A stretch of 64,000 bases of DNA from NCBI RefSeq assembly GCF_008831285.2, contig NC_045145.1:6324802-6388801 (forward strand), in the 5' to 3' direction. The DNA comes from Nymphaea colorata (taxonomy: Eukaryota; Streptophyta; Magnoliopsida; Nymphaeales; Nymphaeaceae). Below the pieces are notes generated by a model. That model worked only from the letters and a program-made list of their open reading frames with translations, searched no databases and was not told the DNA's origin. A program made the translations under genes and the position numbers. Below, piece after piece: positions 12,729 to 24,899 of the stretch; positions within the stretch are counted from its first letter, which is position 1; each line of letters begins with the position of its first letter.

Positions 12729-12738
12729 GGGGGAGAAA
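12727..12738 (+). other. Polypurine tract
   Basis: AAGGGGGAGAAA lies immediately upstream of the 3' LTR and would prime plus-strand DNA synthesis. Confidence 0.85.
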
Positions 12739-13051
12739 TATTAGTTAATGTGAACGTGTGAGCAATATGTGGAAGTGGAGATCGTGTAAACATGTGGTGG
12801 TTTTTTTTTAGTTTCTTTTCTTTAGCCATAAAAATAGGAATTAGTGGTTATGTGTCCACAAAATGAGGCTGCTTTTGGCAAGTGGCATTAGTGGGTAGTT
12901 TTTTCTTTTGTTCTTTAAATACTAGTTACATGCCTGTAATCCAAAGTATGAGAAAAAGAAAAATAGTATTGAGTTTCTTTTGTTCAACTTTATCTTAACG
13001 TGCCTTTCTTTAGTGTTTTTTTGTGTGTGGGAGTTAGAAAGACTTCCTTCA
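12739..13051 (+). repeat. Copia 3' LTR
   Basis: It is 313 bp long. Its first dinucleotide is TA instead of TG. Three further differences from the 5' LTR are a C/T in the T-run near position 65, an A/G in CTTTTG(A/G)CAAG, and an A/G in TTAAC(A/G)TGCC. Confidence 0.95.
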
Positions 13052-13084
13052 GCACCTCCACCAGCATGACACAGGAGCCTTATC

Positions 13085-15420
13085 TTCTTTTGTTACTTAT
13101 ATTGATTAGAATTGCAAAACACTTCAAGAAGATCTCAAGTGTCTTATTGACTACCTTAGATTGGCCATCACTTTGGGGTTGATAAGTTGTGGTAAAACAA
13201 AATTTCCAATAATTTAAAGTACTCATTTCAAAATTTACTAAGGAAGTGAAATCCTCTAATATTGTTTGTTGTTTTGGGACCTCATGTAGTTTTTCTATAT
13301 ACTCATTGAAGGTTCAACTATCGAAAGGGTTTAGAAGGTTTGTAGAAAAACAACAAAATGAGCTTATTTTGTTAGATGATCTACCACAACCAAAATCATC
13401 TCATTCCTTTTAGAATTGGGTAAGGTCTCAATGAACTCCATTGATATGTCCGTTCAAGTTTTGTCTAGCATAGTTAATGGTTCATGTGTCCAGGATGATG
13501 AATACTCTTGCATTTATTTTTTTGGCAAGAAGTGCACTCTCTTACATATATTTGACTCTCTCTTTCATGCCCTTCCAATAGAAGGATTTATTGAGACATT
13601 GTAGGGTCTGGTGGACATCTTCATGCTTGGATAGTGGAGTGTTGTGGAAATGGTGGAGAAAATGTGGAATAAGTCTAAATTGGGTAGACAGTCATACTCT
13701 AGATTTGTAGTAAACAACCCCCTTCCTAAGTATATATCAAGGACATGCCAAGAGGTCTACAAGAGGCTTGGTTCTAATGTTAGATATTTCTTCATCTAAG
13801 GCATGACCTTCCTCTAATTTAGGCCATATGTTTGAATAAGTCCGATATAATGTGGATAGGACGGCTCCTTCTTTTTGGCAACTATCTTGCATTGAGATGG
13901 CACTATACCACTCTTTTTTTGGTGTTTCTTGTGTTGGATTTCAAAGTCGTAAGTCATGACCTTGGCTAATCATTTCTGCTGCATGGGAGTGGTGATCCTT
14001 TGTCTAGCCAAGTACTTGAGGCAATGATGATAGGTCTGAACTATGAAATGTTCCTAGAATATATGGTTGTCATTTTAACAATGTTGTAACAATAGCTAAC
14101 ACCTTCTTATCTTACTTTGACAATGGTGCTCTAGATGTGAGGGCATTGCTGATGAGGGTGATGGGATGACATACATGGCTTGGTTTAAGAGTACTCCAAT
14201 GCCGACGTCATTAGCATTTGTTTCAATGATAAACTCTACGGAAATTGGGCAAGGCTAAGACAGGTGCACTCAGCATGTCCTTCTTGAGTTGATTGATGGT
14301 TGTGGTAGTCTTTCAAAATTAAAATACTTCTTTTTCAAGATCAGTGTAAGAAGAGTGGCAATGACTTCGCAGTATTGAATACACTACCTATAATACCTAA
14401 TAAGGCCTACAAAATTCCTCAAGAATGAATGTCTTCGAGAGTGGGACATCATTCCATGGCTTGGAACTTCTTTGGATCAACTTGAACTCCAATGAAAGTG
14501 ACAAAGTGACCTAGATAGACCATTTTTTCTTGACAAAAAACACATTTGGGTTTCTTCACAAACATGTGGCATTTCTTAAGCATTTTTAAAACAATTTTAA
14601 TATGGTCCAACTACTCAGATTAAGTTTTGTAACAAATCAGAATATCGTCAAAAAATATAAAAACGAATTTTCATAGGTAAGGACTGAAAATGTCACTCCC
14701 TCTGAAATGTTGCATGTGCATTTGTTATCCCAAATGTTATGTCGAGGAACTCGTAGTGGTCATTATGGTTCCAGAATGCAATTTTTTCTACATCATTGCG
14801 GGTCATTCTGCTCTAGGGTTAATCTTACCTCAGATCCAACTTTGTGAAATACTATACATCATGCAATTCATGAAGCATATAATCTATAATAGGAATGGGA
14901 TGCTTATCCTTGAATGTGGAATCATTGAAGATTTGATAACCTATACAAAATTGCCAAGATCTATCTTTTTTTCTAACCAATAAAATTGGACAAGAGAAAG
15001 GAGAACTTGGATAGATGATGCCCTTCTCCATCATCTCCTTCACCAGTCCCTCAATTTTATTTTGTTTTGATGTAGACATATCTATTTACTCTTACATTAA
15101 CAGGTTTTGCCCCCATCATTGAGGATGATGTGGTTATCTTGCGATCAAGGACATAGCAAGCCATTTGGTTCATCAAAAAAGGGTTGAAAATGATCCAAAC
15201 TTTTTTGCAAATCCTTTGGAACGATGAGTATTTTGTTTGGAAGAAGGGGTCTTGCCTACGGTGGGTGTAAAAACCATGTACCCTTCATTTTTGGCTTGTA
15301 AAATTTTCATGGCATTGATAACTTTACGGGTTTGAGCTTTCAAAATAGTTATTTTTCCTTTAATAGAAAAAGTCATGGTCATTTTGTTAAAATCCCAAGT
15401 GACTTGTTTCACATTTATAA
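13085..15420 (-). pseudogene. Gypsy pol remnant (protease linker, RT, RNase H, integrase)
   Basis: In minus-strand order, 15412-15173 is the protease-RT linker (WDFNKMTMTFSIKGK). At 15079-14852 is the reverse transcriptase start (EMMEKGIIYPSSPFSCPILL, KDRSWQFC, PIPIIDYMLHELHDV). The catalytic FFDDILI is near 14660-14640. At about 14270-13980 is RNase H (PVLALPNF, then ETNANDVGIGVLLNQ). At about 13500-13390 and 13220-13090 are integrase pieces (DISMEFIETLPNSKRNEMIL, VVVDHLTK, PQSDGQSKVVNKTLE). Many stops and shifts separate these segments. The arrangement is clearly Gypsy; no function remains. Confidence 0.75.
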
Positions 15421-15825
15421 GCTAGTGCATTCCTAAAAATATTGTGACTCCTTTGATGGACAAAATATAAAAATCCACTTCAAAACTAGCTGTTTAAAGT
15501 TAGAGCTTGACATCCACACACATGTAGTTGCAATGACGTTTCGTTCTATTACCAACTATGACCTCAAATAATGAGTGGTTTTTAATGGATATTTTAGAGT
15601 CTGTGAAATGTCTTCATTGTTGAAACTGTGTGTGGATCTAGTATAAATGAGAATACTCATCTTCTTATCTCCTACCCACCCTTAATTTTCATAGAATTTG
15701 GGGTGTTAGCCTCCTATAATAGTGTGATAGGAGACTTGAGCGGTCTCCTCATCTTTGCATCCTTAGATAGTTGTTTCCTATTCATTGGAGGTTGGTTCCT
15801 TAGAAGATGTTTCTTCTTATTCTTC

Positions 15826-16848
15826 TCATAGCCTTGCACTTGTACTCATTGAACCATTTTTCAGCACAGTTACATATGCATTTTCTTTGCCTCTCTTCCT
15901 ATTGTTGACAGGTGATGCACTCGATCTTGGGCGCATTGGTTTAGGAGTGTCTCTCCTATAAGGCTTGTTGTTGTTGTTGTTGTGCTTGACAAGGATTGCA
16001 GGTGGTAGTTTGGATGAAACCAATGTGTCATGCTTTTTATGTTGAGGTGGTTCCCTATGTGCCCATAACGTCATATTCTTTTCATCAATCACTCATGCAG
16101 TTCTTATGCATTCAGGGGCGATTGGGCTTGTGCAGCCAAGAATTCAACCATAATATCATCACCTAATCTTCCAACAAAAGATCCAATCATGGTCTTGGTT
16201 GGGGCATCCTTAAAGTCTTCAAATTTGGCTATGTAATCCTTGAGATTTCCCAATGACTTAAGGTTTTTGACCTCTACCTCATAGCTAGTAAAGAATTGGT
16301 TGCCCTTGTTGTGCTACCTAAACCAACACATGACTTCTCCTCTAAAGTATAGAGAGGGTATGGATACATAATGTTCTATGGGCATTTGTTAGCACTCAAA
16401 ATACTAGTTAGCTTTGAAAATCCAATTTGATATGTGCTTGCAATCAAACCTAAGAAAGTCAATCTTTAATTTAGGATATCTAAACTCATCCCAGTAGGCT
16501 TTGTTATATGTGAACTCGTACCCAATTATGTGAAAATGGTGTGAGGGTGATGTGGGTGATCATGACCTATGTAATGTGTGAGAATGTGAATGACGAGATG
16601 TGTGTTCTCTTATATGACAATCTAGCGTTGCTTGGCAGAGTTGGTCAATCTCCCTTGCTGTTGTTCATGCCTATTCATGGCATATTCAAAGTTGGTATTC
16701 ATGTTGTTTACTTGTGTGATTATATGATAAATGAACTTTCTAAGGGTGCTCATATTGCCCTACATGGTGTTGATGTTGGCCTTTAGTCCATTCACCTCCT
16801 CTTCCATGTTCTCTACATGATCTACATTGCATAGAGCCATGCAACTAG
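15826..16848 (-). pseudogene. Gypsy gag remnant
   Basis: The minus strand opens with a coiled-coil-like N-terminus (MALCNVDHVENMEEEVNGLK), typical of chromovirus gag. The retrotransposon gag domain is readable at about 16490-16130: FDCKHISNWIFKA, then PIEHYVSIPSLYFRGEVMCW, LGNLKDYIAKFEDFKDAP, and MIGSFVGRLGDDIMVEFLAAQ. The C-terminal part contains a run of asparagines from a GTT/AAC microsatellite at about 15965-15980. An EKWFNEYKCK-like sequence lies near the expected zinc-knuckle region; I cannot see an intact CCHC. Confidence 0.72.
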
Positions 16849-16849
16849 T

Positions 16850-16861
16850 GCTTTGATACCA
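16850..16861 (-). other. Primer-binding site of the minus-strand Gypsy element
   Basis: The reverse complement reads TGGTATCAAAGC, one base different from the canonical tRNA-iMet site TGGTATCAGAGC. It lies just upstream of the gag start. It fixes the element's orientation and puts its 5' LTR above about 16868. Confidence 0.8.
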
Positions 16862-17493
16862 GAATTTTTGCATCCTATCCTAAGATTTCCTAGTTGCACT
16901 TGTCATCAATCCAATATATTTAGAATGCATCTCATCTGGACAAACCTTAGAGCAAATAGCTCAGGCATAGGAGTGTCCCAACCACTAGTTAATGCTTGCT
17001 AGATGTGTGTACAGGGAATGTCCAAACCACTTGAGAGGAGGGAAATATAGAAAGAGGGAAAGAGAGAAACTTGGATCTCGGGACCAACACTGGCAGGACT
17101 GTGTTGGGAGTTCCAAGCTTGGTTTTGAGCATAAAGGTAGTCCCCAGGGATAAATCCTTGACCAACAGAAAGAAATTAGGTGATTGGTCAGGTGTGGCAT
17201 CGACGGGAGCCTACCACAGAAGTCATCATGGTGCTTCCAAGTAGCCAGACAGGGCCTGTTTGTATCTTGGCTCTAGCTAGGTGTTGATCAACACGATTGA
17301 TTTGGCTTGGTTGAGGCGGCTAGGCAGTGATCAGTCATAGATGGGCACTAGTCGGGTTCCATGCTAATCTGGACCAAGGCCTTAGCCTAGTAGTAGGGGG
17401 TCTGTAACTTGAATGCAAGAGGTCGACATCAGATGGCTATAGTCGTGGTCGTAGGTCATCGACAACTTTGGTGACAACAAAAAGGGACCCTAA

Positions 17494-19717
17494 GAGGTTG
17501 TTTGGTTGAAGTGACACATTGTTCCACGGACGTTGTCACCAAACACTTGACAACACAACTGTAAGGACAAAGTGTTCATTTGTCCATCGAGAACAAAAAA
17601 ATGTGTCCTTACTTGAAATGCCCCCATGGAACGCAAGGCTGTCAGAACCTGTAAAACCTTGGCCCAACAAAAATCAAAACATCCTCCTCCCTTGTGCTTC
17701 TCTGTTCTTCCCTCACCTCTCACGTTCTTGCTCACCGCATTTGCTCATCTCCTCCTCAGATTTGTGCCTCTCTGCTTGTGCCACAAATAACTGCATCTCT
17801 TTTCCCTCTCTCTCTCATGTTTCGTCTGCATAGAAGCTACATAGTGGAGTGGTGGAGTGACATTGGAAGATTGAAGGGCTTTTGTGCAGGTTTGCAAGAG
17901 AAGGAGAGGGGGTCCTTTTCGCAACTCATAGCCGACTACTGAGCTTCAACAAGAGGGTTTTGGAGCTAGATGCTAGTGAAGGTGAGGTTCGGACTCTTTT
18001 TCTCCTCTTTTTTTTTTTTAGGATATGACCTTGAAATCATTTCAACCGTTTATCCTCGATCTTCCTGAGTAGAAGCTGTGGAGTACTCAGACAACATAAA
18101 GAATGAGGGAGATGGAAATATTGGAAGTGGGGAAACAATAGCCTCCAGTTTTACGACTACCATGGCTAGCATACGGAAACATTGATCATCCATTCTCTGG
18201 AACTTCCCCTTTCTCATTGTCGGTTTTCATACTTGTGAGCATTGATTTTGGATCATGTTTCCATTTTCTTTTAGATTTTGATTTTGTTGGAAGCAACCTA
18301 AATTTCCTTTCTCATTGTTTGATCAATTGATATGATTGCCATTCATAGTCAGTGATTAATGCATATAGAGCTATCCTCTTTTGGCAGTTAAATTTTCTTG
18401 GAAGTTCAACAAAGCTAAGCATCCACTTGATTAATGTCATCAAAAGTTGAGGTTGTATAAGATAACTTAAAATGTGACTCTTGTTTTTAAGACACTCCAT
18501 TATCATCAATATTTTGTTTTCTTCAAACTGCTTTTCCCTTTTTTAGGGAATGATTGAAGTCCATTTCTCTTGTTTTGACTTCTTTCAATGAATCTTATAA
18601 TGTTCACTATATTCAGTTGATGTGTTACTCCAACTTGAAAAAGAAGAAAAAACTTGTTGTTCGTTCCCAAACTAAGGACCTAAAGTGCAGTTTTGCAGAT
18701 GAGACATGAGATTTTGGTTGTACCCAAAACCTGTGTTATTTTTCTGAATTGCCGTAGAAAATTTGAAGCTAGTTTTTGTATCTCAGAATTGAAGTGGGGA
18801 TCAACTCCATGGTTAAGAGAAGAGGAAAGAAGTGACTAAGCTTGGGAAGTCTAGAAGATCAAGTCCAGGACTATGGGTCACTAGGTTTATCCCCATTCTC
18901 AGAAGCCTTTTCCTTATGTGGGTCCAGTAGTTCTTGATCTCATTGTATGTTCTTCCTAGCAAATGTCCAGCAATGGCTGACTACCTTAAGTAACAAGACA
19001 GTAAATTAAATTATTAGTCATCAATTTAGTTCTTTGGCACTATGAAGAAACATTTGTTATCTTTTCATTCACCTGAATGAGATGTTGGCTTCTTGTTTCC
19101 AAGAGTGTTGTATAATTGGATTATCGCCTCTTCTTCTTCAAAGAAGAATCACCCCCTTTTGATATCTGGTCTTAAATAATTAATCCATCGAAGCCAGGAG
19201 ACCTGAAAATGTACACACAGCTCTTAAATTGGTACCTTTTTTGGATGTGTTGGCAGATTATGTTATTTGTGCACAATGGAAAGTAGTGGAAAAGGAAATT
19301 GTGAAGGGATTACTTTTCAAGACACCTTAGTTCATGTATTTTCGTATAATGTGTAGTGAGAGAAAAAGAAAGAGAGAGTGAATATTTTATTTGCTTATAT
19401 TTTCAACATGTTTTGAGAAATTATTTCTTTTGTCATATGTGATTTTTTATTGAAAGAATGAAGAGTATTTTTATTAGTTTATATTTTTTCATTTGTTTTA
19501 CCATGTGTTTTAGAGAGAGATAGAGAGAGAGAGGTAGAGAAATGCAAAACGTATGTTAAACTTGTCAATTTGGTTATTTGAACAAACTAAAACAAAACAA
19601 GGTGAAAACTAGGCAGAGTTACAGCCTATCTATATGGACAAGAACTCTTTGTTTTTAGGACACTTGTTGTAAGGACAAATGTCCTAAGAACAATTGTCCT
19701 TGCAACCAAATGGTATT
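17494..19717. mobile_element. Candidate non-autonomous PIF/Harbinger-like element
   Basis: The left end GAGGTTGTTTGGTTG (17494-17508) is a partial inverted match to the right end CAACCAAATGGTATT (19703-19717), sharing a TTTGGTTG core. Both ends continue into GGAC/TTGTCC-rich subterminal sequence. The flanking trinucleotides are TAA and TGA, so a target duplication is not exact. The ends resemble those of the better-supported element at 28907-31906. The interior holds leader-like pyrimidine-rich sequence (17690-17840) and no transposase. The boundaries are provisional. Confidence 0.4.
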
Positions 19718-19720
19718 TGA

Positions 19721-20214
19721 GGGAACACTCTATAAAGAGATGAGTGTGGAGAGAGAAATCAGTTGAAAAAGTGTGGGGCCAGTGCTTGTGTGTGCACCAG
19801 AGTGTCATGAAAGTGCAAGGGTTGGTGAAATGAGAAGAGCATATTTATCATTGGTTGAGGATTAATTTACCAACAACTGATAGAAAGGTGCACTGGCCAA
19901 GGGAGAGGTGAGACTTAGTTTTTTTGTCTGGTTTCTGCCAACGACATTCCTCCACAAGACGAGGTCATCAGTGCTAAACAACAGGTGAGCATAATTGCTA
20001 GAGTGAAGGCTGGTGTATGTGGTTGAGGAAGCAAACGCAGATGAGGAGAGGCTCCAGTAAAAGGTTGAGGGTTGACTATAGGTTTGCAATGGTTGGATGG
20101 AGACTGACTCTGTGTCAAGTACGTGGTAGCCCTTAGAGAAGAGTCTATCAATCTGGTCACCAAATAGCCCATGTTTGTTTGGCTTTCACCCATAAACCAT
20201 GCGAAAGAAAAGAG
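19721..20214. other. Unassigned sequence before the LINE
   Basis: No recognisable coding or repeat structure is visible. It may be flanking DNA or the strongly decayed upstream part of the LINE. Confidence 0.4.
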
Positions 20215-22660
20215 AAGTTCTGTGTGCATTGTTGGCAGATGGCAATGCTCCAGTAGTGGATTACCAATGGCAAGACATTTTGGAAGTAAAAGAGTAGTTA
20301 GACAAGGGGACCCTCTATCCCCCTACCTTTTCATTATGGCAATGGAAGTAGTTTCTAGATGTTGGAAAAGTCAAGTGATGTAGTTTCTAAAGGTTGGAAA
20401 AGTCAAGTGATGCACAAGAAGATCGCCCTCCCGAGAGCTTCTAGAGTGATGGAGAAAATCAGCTTCATTATGTTCGTTGATGATGTTATGATTTTCTGCA
20501 AAGCCGTCAGTAACTCTTTACGAAGAATCAAATCCTTCTTTGAGGAGATGGAAACCACTTCAGGTCAGAAGATCAACCCCTCTAAATCTAAAATTATCTT
20601 CTACAATGTTCACGAGAATGATCAACCTAGTTTGGCAGAAATTCTTAACTGAGAAATTGCCAAATTACCCCTCAAGTATCTCGGTCATCCCCTTCTTTCA
20701 TGGTGTCTAATAGAGAAAATTTGTGGAGAGTTGATTCATAAATTTGACAAAAAACTATCAAGCTGTAAAATGACTTCCCTCTCCTATAGTGGCAGGCTTT
20801 GTCTCATCAAGCACAACCTTTACTCTCTACCTGTTTTTTGGATGCAATCAGTGTGGCTACCTAGAGCAGTCATCCAACAGTTGGTAGCATCAATGACTAG
20901 ATCCTTATGTCCTGAAAATCAGATAGGTAATCACAAATATAGATGGAAGGCATGAAACTCTCTTTGTAGACCTAAAGAAGAAGGTGAGGTAGGTCTTAAG
21001 AGGTTGGAGACAATGAATGCCTCCCATCTAGTGAAGAGGATCTGCCAACTAGTCAATAGCAACTCTCTTGCATGGAATTGGTGTAAGCAAAAATATTTGG
21101 GATCAGCCAAGAGCCTGTGGTCCCTAAAAGGGCCATCGATTGGTTCTTACTTTTGGAAAAGACTACGTTGGGCTTGGTCAAAGATCAAAGACAAGATTGC
21201 CTGGACTATCCAAGATAGTCAATTTGCCCTCTTTTGGTTGGACAAATGGTGAGATGTTCTACTCAAAAACTGTATACAAGCAGATGACTATGTCATCCTC
21301 AGTAAGGACTTCCATTTCAATGTTGCTAAGGCTAGGAATAAATATATGTAGCACCGATCAACATTCAACTTGCCATGACAAAGGTTTGTGAGGTCACCTT
21401 GAAAGACAATAGGGACTAGCTTGGGTGGATATCTGAACCCAGTAGGAAGTTGTCACCAGCCTTGTTTTATGAGGCTCTCAGGCACAAAGGCATAAGAAGC
21501 CCTGGCGAAAGTTAATTTGGAACAACTCTACCCCCCAAGGGCCTACTGGTTCATCTACCTGGCATGTGACAATAGGCTACCTACTTTGGACTTCTTCAGA
21601 GAAGAGGGATAATCTTAGCAAACAGATGCACCTTATGCCACAAAGCTGAAGAATCCAATCCCCACCTCCTCATTCAATGTGACTAGGCCCATAAAACCTG
21701 GCAGTGGATAGTTAAAAAGTTTGGAAAGTCCAGAGCGCCCTGGCAGGACATCAAGCAAGAGCTTCAAATCTAGATAAATAATCACTTCAAGTACCATTGG
21801 ATGACCAAATGTTGGTCGGTCACCTTTCATATAATTTGCTGGCAGCTTTGGTGGGCCAGGAACAAGGCCTACCATGAAGGTTAGGACATGAAGAGGACTA
21901 AGTCCCTCAATCACATCATTTGGCAGAAATGCAAAGAGGCCTATAAAGCCTTTCAATGGAATGACATGGATAAAAATCTGGTTGACCTTTGGGGGAGCCA
22001 TGGTCTCATCTATTCAAATATAATGAAAGATATTGGCATCTCAGATAAGTTGTATGTCATCACCCTTATCATCAAATGCAAAATAAGAGTGGTAGGATGC
22101 CCGCATGGCTCAGATGCTAGTATTAAAGAAGCCTTGTACCTAGAAGAATGCTATGGTGTAGATGATGCAGAATTTAACATTATCAAGTGGGGGGAAACCA
22201 TGCGTTCCACCAGCCTGATCTCCCTTGCCATTCATTCCAACAATAAAGGATGGATCAGATGCCTCAAGTCTATTATTGAAGGTAGAATGAACTAGCCTGA
22301 GAAATAGAGTTTTTTAGTTGACCACGGCTACCAATGGAGGCTCAAAGATGATACAATTGCTTTTAACATCGATTCTCTGGTAAGGGACTGCTCAGACTCT
22401 TTTGACAGATACTCCACAAGCTAATCCTTTTATATGCTCAAGTCTGTTTTCTGGTAGAGGTCGTTTCAGGCCTCTTCTTTGGCTCTGCCTATTTTTTTGA
22501 TTACTTGTGAAGGATTGTGTTGTAGCAACTCTGGTTTTTTTGCTTTATACTTAAAGATAGATGCATGGTATCCTTGTCACTTCTTGTTTTGTACATCGTT
22601 TTTATCGTGTACATATGATTCCTTCTTATTAAATGGTGGGGAGTCTGCCTCCCGACATCC
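20215..22660 (+). mobile_element. 5'-truncated LINE (non-LTR retrotransposon) ORF2 remnant
   Basis: The sequence starts within the reverse transcriptase at RQGDPLSPYLFIMAMEV (about 20295-20350). The catalytic FVDD is at 20473-20484 (FVDDVMIFCKA), followed by the thumb-like GQKINPSKSKI. Downstream are LKYLG, SYSGRLCLIKHNLYSLPVFW, RPKEEGEVGLKRLETMNAS and the zf-RVT region (RCTLCHKAEESNPHLLIQC, about 21625-21690). The 3' end, near TTCTTATTAAATGGTGGGG at about 22621-22640, matches the style of plant LINE tails. In-frame stops and shifts are frequent. No poly(A) tail or target duplication was identified. Plant LINEs of this type usually insert by target-primed reverse transcription and are often 5' truncated, as here. 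Confidence 0.82.
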
Positions 22661-23191
22661 TTCATTGGAAGTTGTGGCATCGACTGGCATGGATGATGAT
22701 GGTGGCACCGAGTAGTGGTGTAGTGGTGGAGCATTGGTGGGGTGGTGGCAATGAGCGGTTGAAAGTGGAAGAGAAGAGAAAAGAAGGAAAGATGGGACAG
22801 CCAGTAGCAGACAGTGGCGATTGGCGGTCAACAATAGTAGAGTCCTTGGTGATAGACAGTGGTAGATCAAGCGGAGGCATGTGACAAGAGAGAGAGGCAG
22901 CCTACTTAGGTTGGCCGGCTGGAAAACTAGCAACAGTGGTGGTGATGTACGACGCTGTGGCGCTTGTCGAGGCCGTTTAGGGAGTGCTCACCAATGGTAA
23001 GGTGTTTCTATCTAGCTGGTGGTAGTGTAGCGTCCACTAGTTCATGTACCACATGATATATATCCTAAAAAAAAAGGTTGAACACTAATCTGCTTATCAC
23101 AGAAACAAATACATGGTTATGGTAAGTTGATGGGTGCATTTGGAAAATTATGCCCATTTGTACACCTATTGGTTAATGGCCTTCGCAAGTG
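22661..23191. other. GGT/GTGG-rich low-complexity and intergenic sequence
   Basis: Open frames on both strands here arise from skewed GTGG/CCAC composition and match no family. I regard the stretch as non-coding. Confidence 0.45.
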
Positions 23192-23428
23192 AACCAATTG
23201 TTGGATTGAAAATAGTCAGAGAAAAGAAGGGGAAAAATAATTAATTTAACTTTCTCATAGTTGTATGCTTCTTAATACTTGGTTTGAATGTCTCTCAACC
23301 ACCAAAAGTTAACCAATTGTTGGATTGAAAATAGTGAGAGAAAAGAAGGGGAAAATAATTAATTCTACTTTCTCATGGTTGTCAGCTTCTTAATATTTGG
23401 TTTGATTGTCTCTCAACCACCAAAAGTT
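23192..23428 (+). repeat. Two-copy tandem duplication, 119 bp
   Basis: Units at 23192-23310 and 23311-23428 both start AACCAATTGTTGGATTGAAA and end CTCAACCACCAAAAGTT. They differ by about ten small changes. The duplication is recent relative to the surrounding relics. Confidence 0.9.
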
Positions 23429-24899
23429 CACTCATTAATCAGACACTAAGGATCCAAATTACGAGTGCTATAACCATCGATAAACATGGCAATCCAATTG
23501 TAGGAGCCCATCCATCGTTGCATTCAAATAGTCATTAATTAGTAGAAACACATCACAAAGATCCAAAGCACATGTATCCCTGTTTCATAAACTAGCAAAG
23601 GGCTTTTGTTTCTACGCACATGTGACGACAAGCAAGTTCAATACCATTTTCTAAGACACCACGTAATCGGCAAGCAAGACCAATACAAATAAGAAGTCAT
23701 AGAAACACGAAACAATAAAACATAGAACCTAAGCTAGATAAATGAAAAAAATAGGCAGGATAAAGCTGAAATAATCTACAAGTACGAAAACAGATGCACA
23801 CCAACAAGCCAAAGAAAAGACGAGATAGAAGTTTGGTAGAACAAAAAGGAGGTAGACATAACATGGGCTACTTTTGTTACCAACGAGGGCAAACCAGGAG
23901 ATCTGCATCGACCTTGCAAGGAGTGGCAAAATGAGAGAAAGATAGAGACAGAGAGAGAGAGAGAGGTTTTTGCCTCTTGTTTCTTGTTAATGCATAGGAC
24001 CATTGTGAGAAGACACAGCTTCTTCACATGCAGCTTCCTCCCCACTCTTCCTGCTATGTATGGGCTTGCGGCTTTTGCTACAACTCGATGCAACTCACGC
24101 AGTTTTTCTATGTGGGGATTTTCGTTCCACCCCTTGGAGTGAGATAAAAATTCAGGATAAATGTTTCTGGAATCTTCGTTATTGGGCATAAAATCGATCC
24201 CGTGTTTGATGGATTCAAAATGAAATTTAAATAATTGAATTTCGATTTCCTGTTTACAGTGGAATCCAGGGCTAACAAAACGTGCACCACAGGACATGAG
24301 AAGCATGCCTCCCTCTACGTTTGCTTAACAAAAACTGGTTTTTGCATGCCTGTCAACTTGAGTTTTTGTGGAGGGTGCCGTTTTAAATCTTTTGGAGGGA
24401 TCCCCGAAGCGTGCGCCTCAGAGGCGTACTAAGCTTGTGCTAAGTAAGGCAATAAGCACTTTACGGAACGCGTTTTTGGCTAAAAAATACATCGACGCGA
24501 TGGTCCCGTAGATCACAAGAAGATGGATTGAATATCCTCCGTAGCGTGGCCGAAGGCGATAACACAACCCGAGTATACGGCCAGCGGGGGGAATCAAACC
24601 GGCGAAAGCTGATTTTGGGGCAACACCATGGGCTGGGCGACTTGGGCAGAAGAGGCCGAACCAGCGGTCGACCGCTAGGCTTAGGCTTAGCCGTCATCAG
24701 GCATCTCATTTCTCTCACGTTCTCGGATCATTCCTTCTTGTTCCCCGTCTGCGCTTTTACCAGCGCCCGTTCTTGTTTTCCCGACATTCCCTACCTCTTT
24801 GGGTGACTTTCGCCCCCTTTTCTTGTCGGCTTTCTTGCCGGTCTTCTTCCTTATCTAGATTTTCGCGCCTTCTCGTCGTCCTTCTAATATTTTTTTCTT
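23429..24899. other. Intergenic region upstream of the clock gene
   Basis: No gene is supported. A GAGA run is at about 23946-23965. From about 24400 the composition turns GC-richer with CpG dinucleotides, which fits approach to a promoter. I saw no exact evening element (AAAATATCT) between 23900 and 25508. Confidence 0.45.

Larger units (their letters stand above)
8661..13051 (+). mobile_element. Ty1/Copia LTR retrotransposon, full-length ends, internally deleted
   Basis: Two 313-bp LTRs (8661-8973 and 12739-13051) bound the element. The 5-bp sequence GCACC flanks it at 8656-8660 and 13052-13056, which is a target-site duplication. By eye the LTRs differ at only four positions (about 98.7% identical), so the insertion is recent. 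It has a tRNA-iMet primer site, gag, protease, part of integrase, reverse transcriptase/RNase H and a polypurine tract, in the protease-integrase-RT order that defines Copia. Stops in gag, protease and integrase and a large integrase deletion make it non-autonomous. It sits at the 3' end of an older minus-strand Gypsy element. Confidence 0.95.
13085..17480 (-). mobile_element. Old, heavily decayed Ty3/Gypsy element
   Basis: Read on the minus strand, a Gypsy element runs from an LTR-like stretch (about 17480-16868). A primer site, gag, protease linker, reverse transcriptase, RNase H and integrase follow, in Gypsy order. The coding part breaks off near 13090, inside the integrase, next to the Copia insertion, and no 3' LTR is recognisable. 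It is riddled with stops and frameshifts, unlike the young elements in the window. The LTR start is not certain. Confidence 0.75.

Noticed and set aside
15628-15831. Plus-strand frame in the 15.6-15.8 kb region
   Set aside because: Antisense shadow of the minus-strand Gypsy gag-pol junction.
22479-22933. Overlapping frames on both strands
   Set aside because: Plus-strand part is the LINE tail; the rest is GTGG/CCAC-biased sequence without family resemblance.
23776-24306. 176-codon minus-strand frame
   Set aside because: No recognisable domain; it spans a GAGA run and T-rich sequence, and flanking DNA gives no gene structure.
24461-24806. Antiparallel 85- and 92-codon frames in GC-richer DNA
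   Set aside because: No motif and no splice continuity; GC-rich sequence near a promoter gives chance open frames.
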